Origin: Leucobacter aridicollis
Lineage (GTDB): Bacteria > Actinomycetota > Actinomycetes > Actinomycetales > Microbacteriaceae
DNA length: 64,000 bases
Assembly (NCBI RefSeq): GCF_024399335.1
Contig: NZ_CP075339.1
Location: 1,736,001-1,800,000, forward strand
Reading direction: 5' to 3'
Positions 55,427 through 64,000 of the stretch are shown one piece after another (positions within the stretch are counted from its first letter, which is position 1; every line of letters starts with the position of its first letter). The position numbers and the translations under genes are program-made. The notes under the pieces were generated by a model, which saw only the letters and a program-made list of their open reading frames with translations, had not been told where the DNA came from and searched no databases.

Positions 55427-56629
55427 GTGGCCACAATGAGAGAAGTCGTGTTCGTAGATGGGGTTCGCACCCCGTTCGGGCGCGCCGGAGACAAAGGCAT
55501 GTACGCGGGCACCCGCGCCGATGATCTCGCCGTAAAGGCGCTCCAGGGACTCATGGAGCGAAACCCTGAGGTTCCGCTCGACAGAATCGATGATGTTGGC
55601 ATCGCCGCGACGACCCAACAGGGTGATCAGGGACTCACCCTCGGGCGCTCGGTTGCGATCCTCGCAGGCCTCCCGCAAACGGTCCCAGGGTTCGCCCTCG
55701 ACCGCATGTGTGCAGGCGCGATGACAACCGCATCGTTTATGGGCGCTGCTATCGGTGCGGGTCAATACGACCTCGCCGTCGCCGGCGGCGTCGAACATAT
55801 GGGCCGCCACCCGATCGGCGAGGGGGCAGACCCGAACCCGCGCTTCGTCGCAGAGAAGATGGTCAGCCCCGACGCCCTCAACATGGGCATGACCGCCGAA
55901 CGCCTGCACGACAGGTTCCCGGAGCTCACCAAGGAGCGCGCGGATCGATTCGGCATGCTCAGCCAGCAGAAAGTGCAGGCGGCATACGATCGCGGCGACA
56001 TCCAGCCCGACCTCGTCCCTGTTGCGTTCCAGTCGAGTGAGGGCTGGGGCGTCGCGACTGAGGACGAGGGGCGCCGTCCGGAGACGACAATGGAGGGGCT
56101 CGCGCAGCTGAAGACTCCGTTCCGCCCGCATGGCAGGATTACCGCCGGTACCGCATCACCGCTCACTGACGGCGCGACCATGTCGCTGCTCGCCGGTGGC
56201 GACACGGCCAAGGAGCTCGGCTTGAAGCCGAAGATGCGGCTCGTTTCGTTCGCATTTGCTGGCGTGGAGCCCGAGGTCATGGGCCTCGGCCCGGTGCCGT
56301 CGACCGAGAAGGCGTTGAAGAAGGCAGGGCTGTCGATCAGCGACATCGGACTCTTCGAGTTGAACGAGGCGTTTGCTGTGCAGGTGCTCTCGCTGCTCGA
56401 TCACTTCGACATCGCGGACGACGACCCGCGAGTCAACATGTGGGGCGGCGCGATTGCGCTCGGCCACCCGCTCGCCGCGACCGGTGTGCGCCTCATGATC
56501 CAGCTCGCGCGGCAGTTCGAGCAGCGCCCCGACGTACGCTACGGTGTCACCGCGATGTGCGTTGGCCTGGGCCAGGGCGGCACCCAGATCTGGGAGAACC
56601 CACACTTCAACGGCAAGAAGGGCAAGTAA
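55427..56629 (+). CDS. fadA: Acetyl-CoA acyltransferase (3-ketoacyl-CoA thiolase)
   Basis: A thiolase of 400 residues from GTG 55427, with GGAGG upstream. The nucleophile is Cys95 in LDRMCAGAMTT. The acid/base residues appear as His in GGAIALGHPLAATG and Cys in MCVGLGQGG, and NEAFAVQ marks the substrate loop. With the next gene it forms the trifunctional beta-oxidation set: the thiolase releases acetyl-CoA from 3-ketoacyl-CoA. Confidence 0.95.
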   Translation: MATMREVVFVDGVRTPFGRAGDKGMYAGTRADDLAVKALQGLMERNPEVPLDRIDDVGIAATTQQGDQGLTLGRSVAILAGLPQTVPGFALDRMCAGAMTTASFMGAAIGAGQYDLAVAGGVEHMGRHPIGEGADPNPRFVAEKMVSPDALNMGMTAERLHDRFPELTKERADRFGMLSQQKVQAAYDRGDIQPDLVPVAFQSSEGWGVATEDEGRRPETTMEGLAQLKTPFRPHGRITAGTASPLTDGATMSLLAGGDTAKELGLKPKMRLVSFAFAGVEPEVMGLGPVPSTEKALKKAGLSISDIGLFELNEAFAVQVLSLLDHFDIADDDPRVNMWGGAIALGHPLAATGVRLMIQLARQFEQRPDVRYGVTAMCVGLGQGGTQIWENPHFNGKKGK

Positions 56630-56633
56630 CGCC

Positions 56634-58769
56634 ATGACCGACTACAGCAAGATCGACTTCTCCCCCATCATCGAGGCGTCTGCCGACGAGGTCGTCACCG
56701 CGTCGTACGTGCGCGACGTGAAGCTCCCCTCGGGCGGGACGCTCGCCCTCATCACCCTCGACAACGGGCGCGACTACACCCGCCCGAACACGCTGGGCCC
56801 TCGGACACTGCAGGGCCTCGAGCGCGTGCTCGACGAGCTCAGGACGCGGGCAGCGGCCGGCGAGATCCAGGCCGTCGCAGTCACGGGCAAGCAGTTCATC
56901 TTCGCCGCGGGCGCCGACCTTTCGAAGGTCTCGACGCTCGCGACGAAAGAGAACGCGCGGCTCATGGGCCAGTACGGCCACCGCGTGCTCGGCAAGTTCA
57001 GCACGATCGGCGTGCCCTCGTTCGCATTCGTCAACGGGCTCGCGCTCGGCGGCGCGCTCGAGATCGCGCTGAACTGTACCTACCGCACCGTCGACTCGTC
57101 GGCGGCCGCGATCGCGTTCCCTGAGGTCTTCCTCGGCATCATCCCAGGTTGGGGCGGCGCGACGCTCCTCCCCAACCTCATCGGCATCGAGAACGCGCTC
57201 AAGGTGATCGTCTCGAACCCGCTGCAGAACAACCGGATGCTGAAGCCGCAGCAGGCCCTCGAGCTTGGCATCTTCGACGAGATGTTCGGCGCAGCGAGCT
57301 TCCTCGAGCAGTCGGTTGCGTGGGCTGACGGGGTACTCACCGGAAAAACCAAGGTGGAGCGCCCGAACGAGCCGGGCAAGATCGAGCGCATGACCAAGTG
57401 GCCGATCGCGATCAAGGTCGCGCGGGACACCGTGAAGGGTCGGCTCGGCACGGCAGCGAAGTCGCCGTACGCCGCGATCGAGCTCCTCGCAGCAGCGAAG
57501 GATAACGACGTGGCCGCTGGCTTCGCTCGAGAGGACGAGGCGCTCGCCGAGCTCATCTCGGGAGACCAATTCGCCGCGTCGATCTACGCCTTCGACCTCG
57601 TGCAAAAGCGCGCGAAGCGGCCCGCCGGCGCGCCCGACAAGGAACTCGCGAAGAAGGTGCAGAAGGTCGGTATTATTGGCGCTGGCCTGATGGCGAGCCA
57701 GTTTGCACTGCTCTTCGCGCGCAAGCTCCGCGTTCCCGTTGTCATCACCGACCTCGATCAGGGCCGCGTTGACAAGGGAGTCGCCTACATTCACGGCGAG
57801 ATCGACAAGATGCACGGCAAGGGCAGGCTCTCAAACGACGATGCCAACCAGGTGAAGGCGCTCGTCACCGGCACCACCGACAAGTCTTTGTTCGCGGACT
57901 GCGACTGGGTCATCGAGGCCGTATTCGAGGAGCTGTCGGTGAAGCAGCAGGTCTTCGCGGAGATCGAACCGATCATTGCGGAGGACGCGATCCTCGCGAC
58001 GAACACCTCGTCGCTGTCGGTCGAGCAGATCGGCGCGAACCTGAAGCACCCGGAGCGCCTCGTCGGCTTCCACTTCTTCAACCCTGTCGCGGTCATGCCC
58101 CTCATCGAGGTCGTGAAGAGCCCCGCCACCGGCGAGGGCGCGCTCTCGACCGCAATGGTCATCGCGAAGAAGCTCGGCAAGAGCGCTATCATCACCGCGG
58201 ACCGTCCAGGCTTCGTCGTGAACCGCCTCCTCGCGAAGGTCATGGGCGAGGCGGCACGCGCGCTCGACGAGGGCACGCCGCTGCCCGTCGTCGAGCAGTC
58301 GCTCGCGCCGATTGGCCTGCCGATGGGCCCGTTCGAGCTCATCGACCTGGTCGGCTGGAAGGTCGCCGCGCACGTGCAGGACACGATGGTTGGCGCGTTC
58401 CCGGATCGCTTCTACGCATCGCCGAACATGCACGCGATCGCTGAGCTCGACGAACCGCTCGTGAAGAACAAGCTCGGCAAGGTCGAGGACCTCTCCAAGG
58501 CTGCCAAGAAGGCGCTGAAGTTCGGCAAGACCGCCGTAGCGCCCGAGGAGATCCTACGCCGCGTCGAGGACGAGCTCGCGAACGAGATCAAGATCATGCT
58601 CGACGAGGGCGTGGTCCATGCAGCCGAGGACATCGACCTCGGCCTGATCCTGGGCGCCGGCTGGCCGTTCCAGGCGGGCGGCGCAACCCCGTATCTTGAC
58701 AGGGTCGGGGCCTCCGAACGCGCGTTCGGTGGCGCGTTCCACGACCCACGGATCGCTGCAGTGTCCTAG
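56634..58769 (+). CDS. fadB: Multifunctional fatty acid oxidation enzyme (enoyl-CoA hydratase/3-hydroxyacyl-CoA dehydrogenase)
   Basis: A 711-residue fusion from ATG 56634, four bases after fadA. The N-terminal crotonase part (about residues 1-300) has the oxyanion-hole loops around IFAAGADLSK and LALGGALEIALNC and the FPEVFLGIIPGWGG catalytic loop. The C-terminal dehydrogenase has a Rossmann motif VGIIGAGLMASQFALL, the catalytic His in GFHFFNPVAVMPL and a helical end domain. It carries out hydration and oxidation steps of beta-oxidation. Confidence 0.95.
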   Translation: MTDYSKIDFSPIIEASADEVVTASYVRDVKLPSGGTLALITLDNGRDYTRPNTLGPRTLQGLERVLDELRTRAAAGEIQAVAVTGKQFIFAAGADLSKVSTLATKENARLMGQYGHRVLGKFSTIGVPSFAFVNGLALGGALEIALNCTYRTVDSSAAAIAFPEVFLGIIPGWGGATLLPNLIGIENALKVIVSNPLQNNRMLKPQQALELGIFDEMFGAASFLEQSVAWADGVLTGKTKVERPNEPGKIERMTKWPIAIKVARDTVKGRLGTAAKSPYAAIELLAAAKDNDVAAGFAREDEALAELISGDQFAASIYAFDLVQKRAKRPAGAPDKELAKKVQKVGIIGAGLMASQFALLFARKLRVPVVITDLDQGRVDKGVAYIHGEIDKMHGKGRLSNDDANQVKALVTGTTDKSLFADCDWVIEAVFEELSVKQQVFAEIEPIIAEDAILATNTSSLSVEQIGANLKHPERLVGFHFFNPVAVMPLIEVVKSPATGEGALSTAMVIAKKLGKSAIITADRPGFVVNRLLAKVMGEAARALDEGTPLPVVEQSLAPIGLPMGPFELIDLVGWKVAAHVQDTMVGAFPDRFYASPNMHAIAELDEPLVKNKLGKVEDLSKAAKKALKFGKTAVAPEEILRRVEDELANEIKIMLDEGVVHAAEDIDLGLILGAGWPFQAGGATPYLDRVGASERAFGGAFHDPRIAAVS

Positions 58770-58800
58770 ACCGGTTCGCTGCTCCCGCAGGTTCGCCTCG

Positions 58801-58829
58801 CGCCCCACTCACGAGTGGCGCGCGGGGCG
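58801..58829. terminator. Possible terminator between fadB and dxs
   Basis: CGCCCCACT at 58801-58809 can pair with AGTG (58814-58817) and GGGGCG (58824-58829) around a 6-base bulge. It lies 32 bases after fadB and is the only candidate stem that I find in the 282-base convergent gap 58770-59051. There is no T tract. I see no gene in the gap. Confidence 0.35.
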
Positions 58830-59051
58830 AACTGCGTTCTCACGGGATGCCTGTGCAAGCCGCAACGTCCAGTGTATGCCTCGCGGGGAGCCTCCAGAAC
58901 GGTGAAACCGGCCCGAACCTCCGAGCGCGTACCGCAGCGCCCGATAGTTGACGCGTGTTCGGCGGTTCGGCACGTTCTCACCTTGGCCGGCTCACGCTTG
59001 CCGCATGCTGGCCGGGGCACCTTAACCGTGTCGTGCTGGTCCTCGGGCGTG

Positions 59052-60983
59052 CTATTCGGGGCGGGCGGCCGGCAGCCGGGTCCCGCGCACCTGCTCCACG
59101 ATTTCTGCGGCGATCTGCGGGGCGGTGAGCCCGGCATCTGCAAGCAGCTCGTCTCGGCTCGCGTGCTCGAGGTACTCGTAGGGCGTGCCAAGCTCGGAAA
59201 CGGCCGTGTCCACGCCAGCCTCACGGAGCTCTTGGCGGATCGTCGTGCCAACACCGCCGACCCGCAGGCCGTCTTCAATACTGACCACGAGACGATGTGT
59301 TGCTGCAAGATCGACGACGGAGCGCATGACCGGGATGACCCACCTGGGGTCGACGACAGTCGCCGTGATGCCCTGCTCTGCAAGAACGGCTGCTGCGTCG
59401 AGCGCGGTGCGTGTCATCGGCCCGACTGCGACGAAGAGCACGTCAGCCGACACCGCGAGCGGCCCCGCGGCTGGTTCGGCCGTCTGCCCGGCGGCGTACA
59501 GGATGTCGACGCCGTCCGAGGTCCGCCACAGGCCGGGCAGCGGCTCGCCCACCGAGCCCTTCGGGTAGCGGACAACAGTCGGCGCGTCCTCCACCGCGAC
59601 TGCCTCTCGGAGTGTCTCCCTGAGCGTTGCTTCGTCGCGCGGCGCAGCGATCCGAATTCCGGGTACGATCTGCAGCATCGCGAGATCCCACACGCCGTTA
59701 TGACTTGCGCCATCAGGGCCAGTGATTCCGGCCCGATCAAGCACGAACGTCACGCCAGCTCGATGCAGGCCGACGTCCATGAGCACCTGGTCGAACGCGC
59801 GGTTCATGAATGTTGCGTAGATCGCGACAACCGGGTGCAGGCCCCCATAGGCGAGGCCAGCCGCCGTCGTCACCGCGTGCTGTTCAGCGATTCCGACGTC
59901 GTACACCCGCTGCGGGAAGGCCTGCGCGAACCCATCGAGCCCCGTGGGCCTGAGCATCGCGCCGGTGATCCCGACGAGCTTCGGGTTTTGGTGCGCGAGC
60001 GAAACAATCTCCTCGCGGAAGACCGACGTCCAACCACGCTCGGACGAGGCGGAAAGCGGGGCGCCGTTATCTGGATTGATCTGACCGATCGCGTGGAACT
60101 GGTCTGCCTCGTCGTTCACCGCTGGCGCGTAGCCCCGCCCCTTCTCGGTGATGACGTGCACGAGCGCGGGACGACCGTACCCCTTCGCCTGCTTGAGGGC
60201 GACCTCGACTGCTTCGAGGTCATGCCCGTCGACGGGGCCGACATACTTGATGTCGAGGTTCGCGTAGAGATCCTGATTGCCAGATGCGCGCGAAACAAAC
60301 CCGCGCAACGCCCCACGCGCGGCCCGGTATACGGTGCGTCCCGCCGCACCGAAGTTATTGAAGAGCCGCTCGCTCCCCTCCTGCAGGTCGCGGTACCCAC
60401 CGGTGACGCGCACGCCATTCAAGAACCGGGCCATGCCGCCGATCGTTGGGGCGTACGAGCGGCCGTTGTCGTTTACCACGATGATGAGGTTGCGGTCGTT
60501 GTCGTCGGTGATGTTGTTGAGGGCTTCCCAGGTCATACCACCCGTGAGCGCGCCGTCGCCGACGACGGCCACGACGTGGCGATCCTGCTTCCCGGTACTT
60601 GCGAACGCTCGAGAGATGCCATCAGCCCAGCTCAAAGAGCTCGACGCGTGAGAACTCTCGACAACATCGTGGACGCTCTCAGCGCGCTGCGGGTAGCCCG
60701 CGAGACCGCCCCGCTTGCGCAGACTGGAGAAGTCCTTGCGCCCCGTGAGTAGCTTGTGCACGTAGCTCTGGTGTCCCGTATCCCAAACGATCGGGTCGTT
60801 CGGCGAGTCGAATACACGATGCAGCGCGATCGTCAGTTCGACGACACCAAGATTTGGGCCCAAGTGCCCGCCAGTCTTTGAGACCTCGGAAATCAGAAAC
60901 TCACGAATGTCAGCGGCGAGCTCGACGCACTCCTCTGGAGTCAACGCGTCGAGATCTCGGGGTCCACTAATTCGCTCAAGCAC
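59052..60983 (-). CDS. dxs: 1-Deoxy-D-xylulose-5-phosphate synthase
   Basis: Dxs joins pyruvate and glyceraldehyde 3-phosphate with TPP, the first step of the MEP isoprenoid pathway. The 643-residue protein has the conserved VWDTGHQSYVHKLLTGR near residues 64-80, the TPP motif GDGALTGGMTWEALNN, and the EQHAVTTAAGLA block of the pyrimidine-binding domain. It lies downstream of a small DivIVA-type gene, and its stop faces fadB. Confidence 0.96.
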   Translation of the reverse strand: MLERISGPRDLDALTPEECVELAADIREFLISEVSKTGGHLGPNLGVVELTIALHRVFDSPNDPIVWDTGHQSYVHKLLTGRKDFSSLRKRGGLAGYPQRAESVHDVVESSHASSSLSWADGISRAFASTGKQDRHVVAVVGDGALTGGMTWEALNNITDDNDRNLIIVVNDNGRSYAPTIGGMARFLNGVRVTGGYRDLQEGSERLFNNFGAAGRTVYRAARGALRGFVSRASGNQDLYANLDIKYVGPVDGHDLEAVEVALKQAKGYGRPALVHVITEKGRGYAPAVNDEADQFHAIGQINPDNGAPLSASSERGWTSVFREEIVSLAHQNPKLVGITGAMLRPTGLDGFAQAFPQRVYDVGIAEQHAVTTAAGLAYGGLHPVVAIYATFMNRAFDQVLMDVGLHRAGVTFVLDRAGITGPDGASHNGVWDLAMLQIVPGIRIAAPRDEATLRETLREAVAVEDAPTVVRYPKGSVGEPLPGLWRTSDGVDILYAAGQTAEPAAGPLAVSADVLFVAVGPMTRTALDAAAVLAEQGITATVVDPRWVIPVMRSVVDLAATHRLVVSIEDGLRVGGVGTTIRQELREAGVDTAVSELGTPYEYLEHASRDELLADAGLTAPQIAAEIVEQVRGTRLPAARPE

Positions 60984-61050
60984 CCAGCCAGTCTACTGAA
61001 CAATGCCGAGCGCACTCCGACCGGCGGCGGCGCTGCCTGAACTGGGTGCC

Positions 61051-61350
61051 TTACAGTCCTGGGTTGTTATCCTCCTCGACGTCGGGAAGAGCCCTCAGGC
61101 GCCGCACCACTACATCGATGAAGTCGTCAACGTCATCAACGAGATAGCCCTCGCGAAACCAGGGAACTACCCGAAATGTCGATTTGATTGCGGACCGAGC
61201 GAGTTCACTTCCATTGCCACCCGCCACCACCTGGCTCGCGAGGGCGTCAAGAAGGCGGTCTACGTCGTCGAGGTTGTATCGGCCACCATACCTCGAAAGT
61301 CGAAATCTCTGATCGATGATGTTCTGCGCGAGAGTGGCTCGTGCATTCAT
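61051..61350 (-). CDS. Small DivIVA-type domain protein
   Basis: A 99-residue protein with two copies of a DivIVA-like segment: FRLSRYGGRYNLDDVDRLLDAL near residues 16-37, and FRVVPWFREGYLVDDVDDFIDVV near 59-81. Each ends in a hydrophobic-acidic helix like the start of the DivIVA coiled coil, but no long coiled coil follows. It is therefore a DivIVA-type domain protein rather than a true polar scaffold. It ends 67 bases before dxs on the same strand and may share its transcript. Confidence 0.75.
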   Translation of the reverse strand: MNARATLAQNIIDQRFRLSRYGGRYNLDDVDRLLDALASQVVAGGNGSELARSAIKSTFRVVPWFREGYLVDDVDDFIDVVVRRLRALPDVEEDNNPGL

Positions 61351-61496
61351 TGCGGCCCTCCTGTGTAGTGGTGCATTCCATCTTGATCGTACTCAGCCGT
61401 GTTGGCAGCGTGCCCGAGTCTGGTCAGGAGGCATCAAGCAATGCCTCGCCTGAAGGCCACCCGACGCGATTCCAGGTAGCCTCCAGACGAAATGCA

Positions 61497-61528
61497 GAGA
61501 ACCCCGTGCCTAGTGGCACGGGGTTCTC
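61497..61528 (-). terminator. Terminator after aconitase
   Basis: A 14-bp perfect stem (GAGAACCCCGTGCC at 61497-61510 with its complement at 61515-61528) and a 4-base loop lie 38 bases beyond the aconitase stop codon on the leftward strand. There is no strong T-run, but the stem is very stable. Confidence 0.8.
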
Positions 61529-61566
61529 AGACAGCGAGCGGGCTCGAAGAGCCCAGTCGTTTGCGT

Positions 61567-64000
61567 TTAGACGAGCGAACGCAGCACGTACTGCAGGATG
61601 CCGCCGTTGCGGTAGTAGTCCGCCTCACCCGGGGTGTCGATGCGAACGACCGCGTCGAACTCGACGACCGAGCCGTCTTCCTTCGTCGCCTTGACGCTCA
61701 CGGTCTTCGGGGTGACGCCCTCGTTGAGCTGCGCGACACCGGTGATGTCGAACGTCTCGGTGCCGTCGAGGCCGAGCGAATCAGCGCTCTTGCCTGCGGG
61801 GAACTGCAGCGGCAGCACACCCATGCCGATGAGGTTCGAGCGGTGAATACGCTCGAAGCTCTCGGTGATGACAGCCTTGACGCCGAGCAGGCTCGTGCCC
61901 TTTGCCGCCCAGTCGCGTGACGAGCCCGAGCCGTACTCCTTGCCGCCGAGGACGACGAGCGGGGTACCGGCTGCCTGGTAGTTCTGCGATGCGTCGTAGA
62001 TGTACGACTGCGGGCCGCCCTCCTGCGTGAAGTCACGAGTGAAGCCACCCTCGACGTTGTCGAGGAGCTGGTTGCGCAGGCGGATGTTCGCGAACGTACC
62101 GCGGATCATGACCTCGTGGTTACCGCGACGTGAGCCGTAGGTGTTGAAGTCGCGAACCGCGATGCCGTTCTCGACGAGGTACTTGCCTGCCGGGGTCTCG
62201 GCGCGGAAGCTACCTGCGGGGCTGATGTGGTCCGTCGTGACCGAGTCGCCGAGCTTCGCGAGGACGCGGGCGCCGGTGATGTCGGTGACGGGCGCTGGGG
62301 TGAGCTCCATGCCGTCGAAGTACGGTGCCTTACGAACGTAGGTCGACTTGTCGTCCCACGCGAACGTGTTGCCCTCGGGGGTGGGAAGCGCGGTCCAGTG
62401 CTCGTCACCGTCGAAAACGGTGGCGTACTTCTCGCGGAACATGTCGGAGTCAATGGACGCGTCAGCGATCTTCTGCACCTCGGTCGGGTCAGGCCAGATG
62501 TCGCGCAGGTACACGTCGTTACCCTCGGAGTCCTGCCCGAGCGACTCGTTCTCGAAGTCGAAGTCCATCGTGCCGGCAAGCGAGTACGCGACGACGAGCG
62601 GCGGGCTCGCGAGGTAGTTCATCTTGATATCCGGGTTGATGCGACCCTCGAAGTTACGGTTACCCGAGAGCACCGCAGTGACGGCGAGGTCGTTGTCGTT
62701 GACAGCCTGCGAGATCTCGTCGTTCAGCGGGCCGGAGTTACCGATACAGGTCATGCAGCCGTAGCCGACGAGGTAGAACCCGAGCGCCTCGAGATCCGAG
62801 CGCAGGCCCGACTTCTCGTAGTAGTCGGTGACGACCTTCGAGCCCGGCGCGAGCGTGGTCTTCACCCACGGCTTCGCCTGGAGGCCCTTCGCGACGGCGT
62901 TGCGTGCGAGCACGCCGGCCGCGAGCATCACCGACGGGTTCGAGGTGTTCGTGCACGACGTGATCGACGCGAGCGTCACTGCGCCGTGGTCGAGCTCGAA
63001 CTCACGGCCCTTGTCGTCCTTCACCTTGGCGGGGTTCGATGCCTCGGTGTAGTTCTTGAGATCGGTCTCGAACTGAGTCTTGGCGCTCGTGAGCTCGATG
63101 CGGTCCTGGGGACGCTTCGGGCCGGCGATCGACGACACGACGGTGCTGAGGTCGAGCTCAAGGTACTCGGAGAACTCTGGCTCGTTCGCAGGGTCATGCC
63201 AGAGGCCCTGTGCCTGCGAGTAGGCCTTGACGAGCTCTACCTGCTCTTCCGAGCGCCCGGTGAGGCGCATGTAGTCGAGGGTGACCTCGTCGACGGGGAA
63301 CATTGCAGCGGTCGAACCGAACTCGGGGCTCATGTTGCCGATGGTCGCGCGGTTTGCGAGCGGTACGGAGCCGACGCCCTCACCGTAGAACTCCACGAAC
63401 TTGCCGACGACGCCGTGCTGTCGGAGCTGCTGGGTGATCGTGAGGACCACGTCCGTTGCGGTCACGCCCGCGGGGATCTTGCCCGAGAGCTTAAAACCGA
63501 CGACACGCGGAATGAGCATCGAGATGGGCTGGCCGAGCATTGCGGCTTCCGCCTCAATACCGCCAACGCCCCAACCGAGCACGCCCAGACCGTTCTGCAT
63601 CGTGGTGTGCGAATCGGTGCCGACAGCGGTGTCGGGGTACGCCTGCGTCACGCCGTCTACGTCGCGGGTGAAGGTCACCCGAGCGAGGTGCTCGATGTTC
63701 ACCTGGTGAACAATGCCAGTCCCCGGCGGGACGACCTTGAAGTCATCAAACGCACCCTGGCCCCAGCGGAGGAACTGGTAGCGCTCGCCGTTGCGCTCGT
63801 ACTCCATGGCCACGTTCTTCGCGAACGCTTCCTTGTTGCCGTACGAGTCGGAGATGACCGAGTGGTCGATCACGAGCTCCGCGGGAGCGAGCGGGTTGAT
63901 CTTGTCGGGGTTGCCGCCGAGATCGGTGACTGCCTCGCGCATGGTTGCGAGGTCGACGATGCAGGGAACGCCGGTGAAGTCCTGCATGATGACGCGTGCT
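61567..64000 (-). CDS. acn: Aconitate hydratase, 5' end outside the window
   Basis: Aconitase interconverts citrate and isocitrate in the TCA cycle. The gene runs off the right edge: reading continues as [16 protein letters not shown], so the ATG at 63987 is not the start. The visible 811 codons have the 4Fe-4S cysteines in SCTNTSNPS and [11 protein letters not shown], the substrate loop near [10 protein letters not shown], and the swivel domain at the C-terminus. It is of the AcnA/IRP type used in actinobacteria. Confidence 0.96.
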   Translation of the reverse strand, partial: ARVIMQDFTGVPCIVDLATMREAVTDLGGNPDKINPLAPAELVIDHSVISDSYGNKEAFAKNVAMEYERNGERYQFLRWGQGAFDDFKVVPPGTGIVHQVNIEHLARVTFTRDVDGVTQAYPDTAVGTDSHTTMQNGLGVLGWGVGGIEAEAAMLGQPISMLIPRVVGFKLSGKIPAGVTATDVVLTITQQLRQHGVVGKFVEFYGEGVGSVPLANRATIGNMSPEFGSTAAMFPVDEVTLDYMRLTGRSEEQVELVKAYSQAQGLWHDPANEPEFSEYLELDLSTVVSSIAGPKRPQDRIELTSAKTQFETDLKNYTEASNPAKVKDDKGREFELDHGAVTLASITSCTNTSNPSVMLAAGVLARNAVAKGLQAKPWVKTTLAPGSKVVTDYYEKSGLRSDLEALGFYLVGYGCMTCIGNSGPLNDEISQAVNDNDLAVTAVLSGNRNFEGRINPDIKMNYLASPPLVVAYSLAGTMDFDFENESLGQDSEGNDVYLRDIWPDPTEVQKIADASIDSDMFREKYATVFDGDEHWTALPTPEGNTFAWDDKSTYVRKAPYFDGMELTPAPVTDITGARVLAKLGDSVTTDHISPAGSFRAETPAGKYLVENGIAVRDFNTYGSRRGNHEVMIRGTFANIRLRNQLLDNVEGGFTRDFTQEGGPQSYIYDASQNYQAAGTPLVVLGGKEYGSGSSRDWAAKGTSLLGVKAVITESFERIHRSNLIGMGVLPLQFPAGKSADSLGLDGTETFDITGVAQLNEGVTPKTVSVKATKEDGSVVEFDAVVRIDTPGEADYYRNGGILQYVLRSLV

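Noticed and set aside
56607..57815. A 402-codon leftward open frame across fadB
   Set aside because: Antisense shadow of fadB, highly charged and without domains.
58815..60752. A 645-codon rightward open frame across dxs
   Set aside because: Antisense shadow of dxs with no recognisable protein features.
1..64000. CRISPR arrays, insertion sequences, prophage genes and attachment sites
   Set aside because: No regularly spaced repeats, transposases, integrases or phage structural genes were seen. tRNA genes are present, but no duplicated tRNA ends were noticed nearby.

Overview
The window is chromosomal DNA from a GC-rich actinobacterium. Gene content and order point to the Microbacteriaceae: ileS carries a translational T-box, clpP is paired as clpP1P2 behind tig, and the DUF3000-rnd-fadAB-dxs, dnaG-dgt-dusB and recO-uppS neighbourhoods are all present. 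A Leucobacter-like organism is my best guess, but the genus is inferred and not proven. I see no rRNA operon, CRISPR array, insertion sequence or prophage. This is mostly core genome.

Layout. 1-6421: the end of a VOC/glyoxalase gene, SOS-type uvrB, a zinc alcohol dehydrogenase broken by one extra base in a homopolymer, a DIP1984-family protein, a YcaQ-type glycosylase, and an MmyB-like regulator divergent from ilvD. 6495-14400: ilvD, then the leftward operon ileS-folC-DUF4233-ndk behind an isoleucine T-box. 14670-17996: the glycine betaine/proline importer proVWX. 18007-23192: a diaminopimelate dehydrogenase, a MarR regulator, valS, and two small genes (one a lipoprotein). 23189-28840: the proteostasis block tig-clpP1-clpP2-clpX with tRNA-Pro, tRNA-Gly(TCC), a gamma carbonic anhydrase and tRNA-Asn.

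28914-40871: a long leftward run thrS-HIT-yebC-ruvC-recO-uppS-dusB-dgt-dnaG-ABC ATPase (translation, recombination, cell wall and replication), preceded by pspA and a TPM-domain membrane protein. 43205-46670: a small hypothetical gene, a tRNA trio (Gly, Cys, Val), a membrane-anchored protein with an HExxH metalloprotease motif, tRNA-Val(CAC), a serine/threonine dehydratase and a small MT0933-like protein. 46924-53438: mgtE, a TetR/MFS efflux pair around a clear operator, then alpha/beta hydrolase-zapE-PemK-like. 53526-64000: DUF3000-rnd, fadA-fadB, dxs, a small DivIVA-type protein and the 3' part of aconitase.

The points most worth following up are regulatory or structural: the complete ileS T-box with its sequestrator; a LexA-like box inside a large palindrome in front of uvrB; a 20-base G tract upstream of clpP1P2; the 23-bp operator of the TetR/MFS pair; the HELLH protein; the histone-H1-like tail on trigger factor; and the single-base frameshift in the alcohol dehydrogenase. 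I found no strong case for a wholly new multi-gene system.
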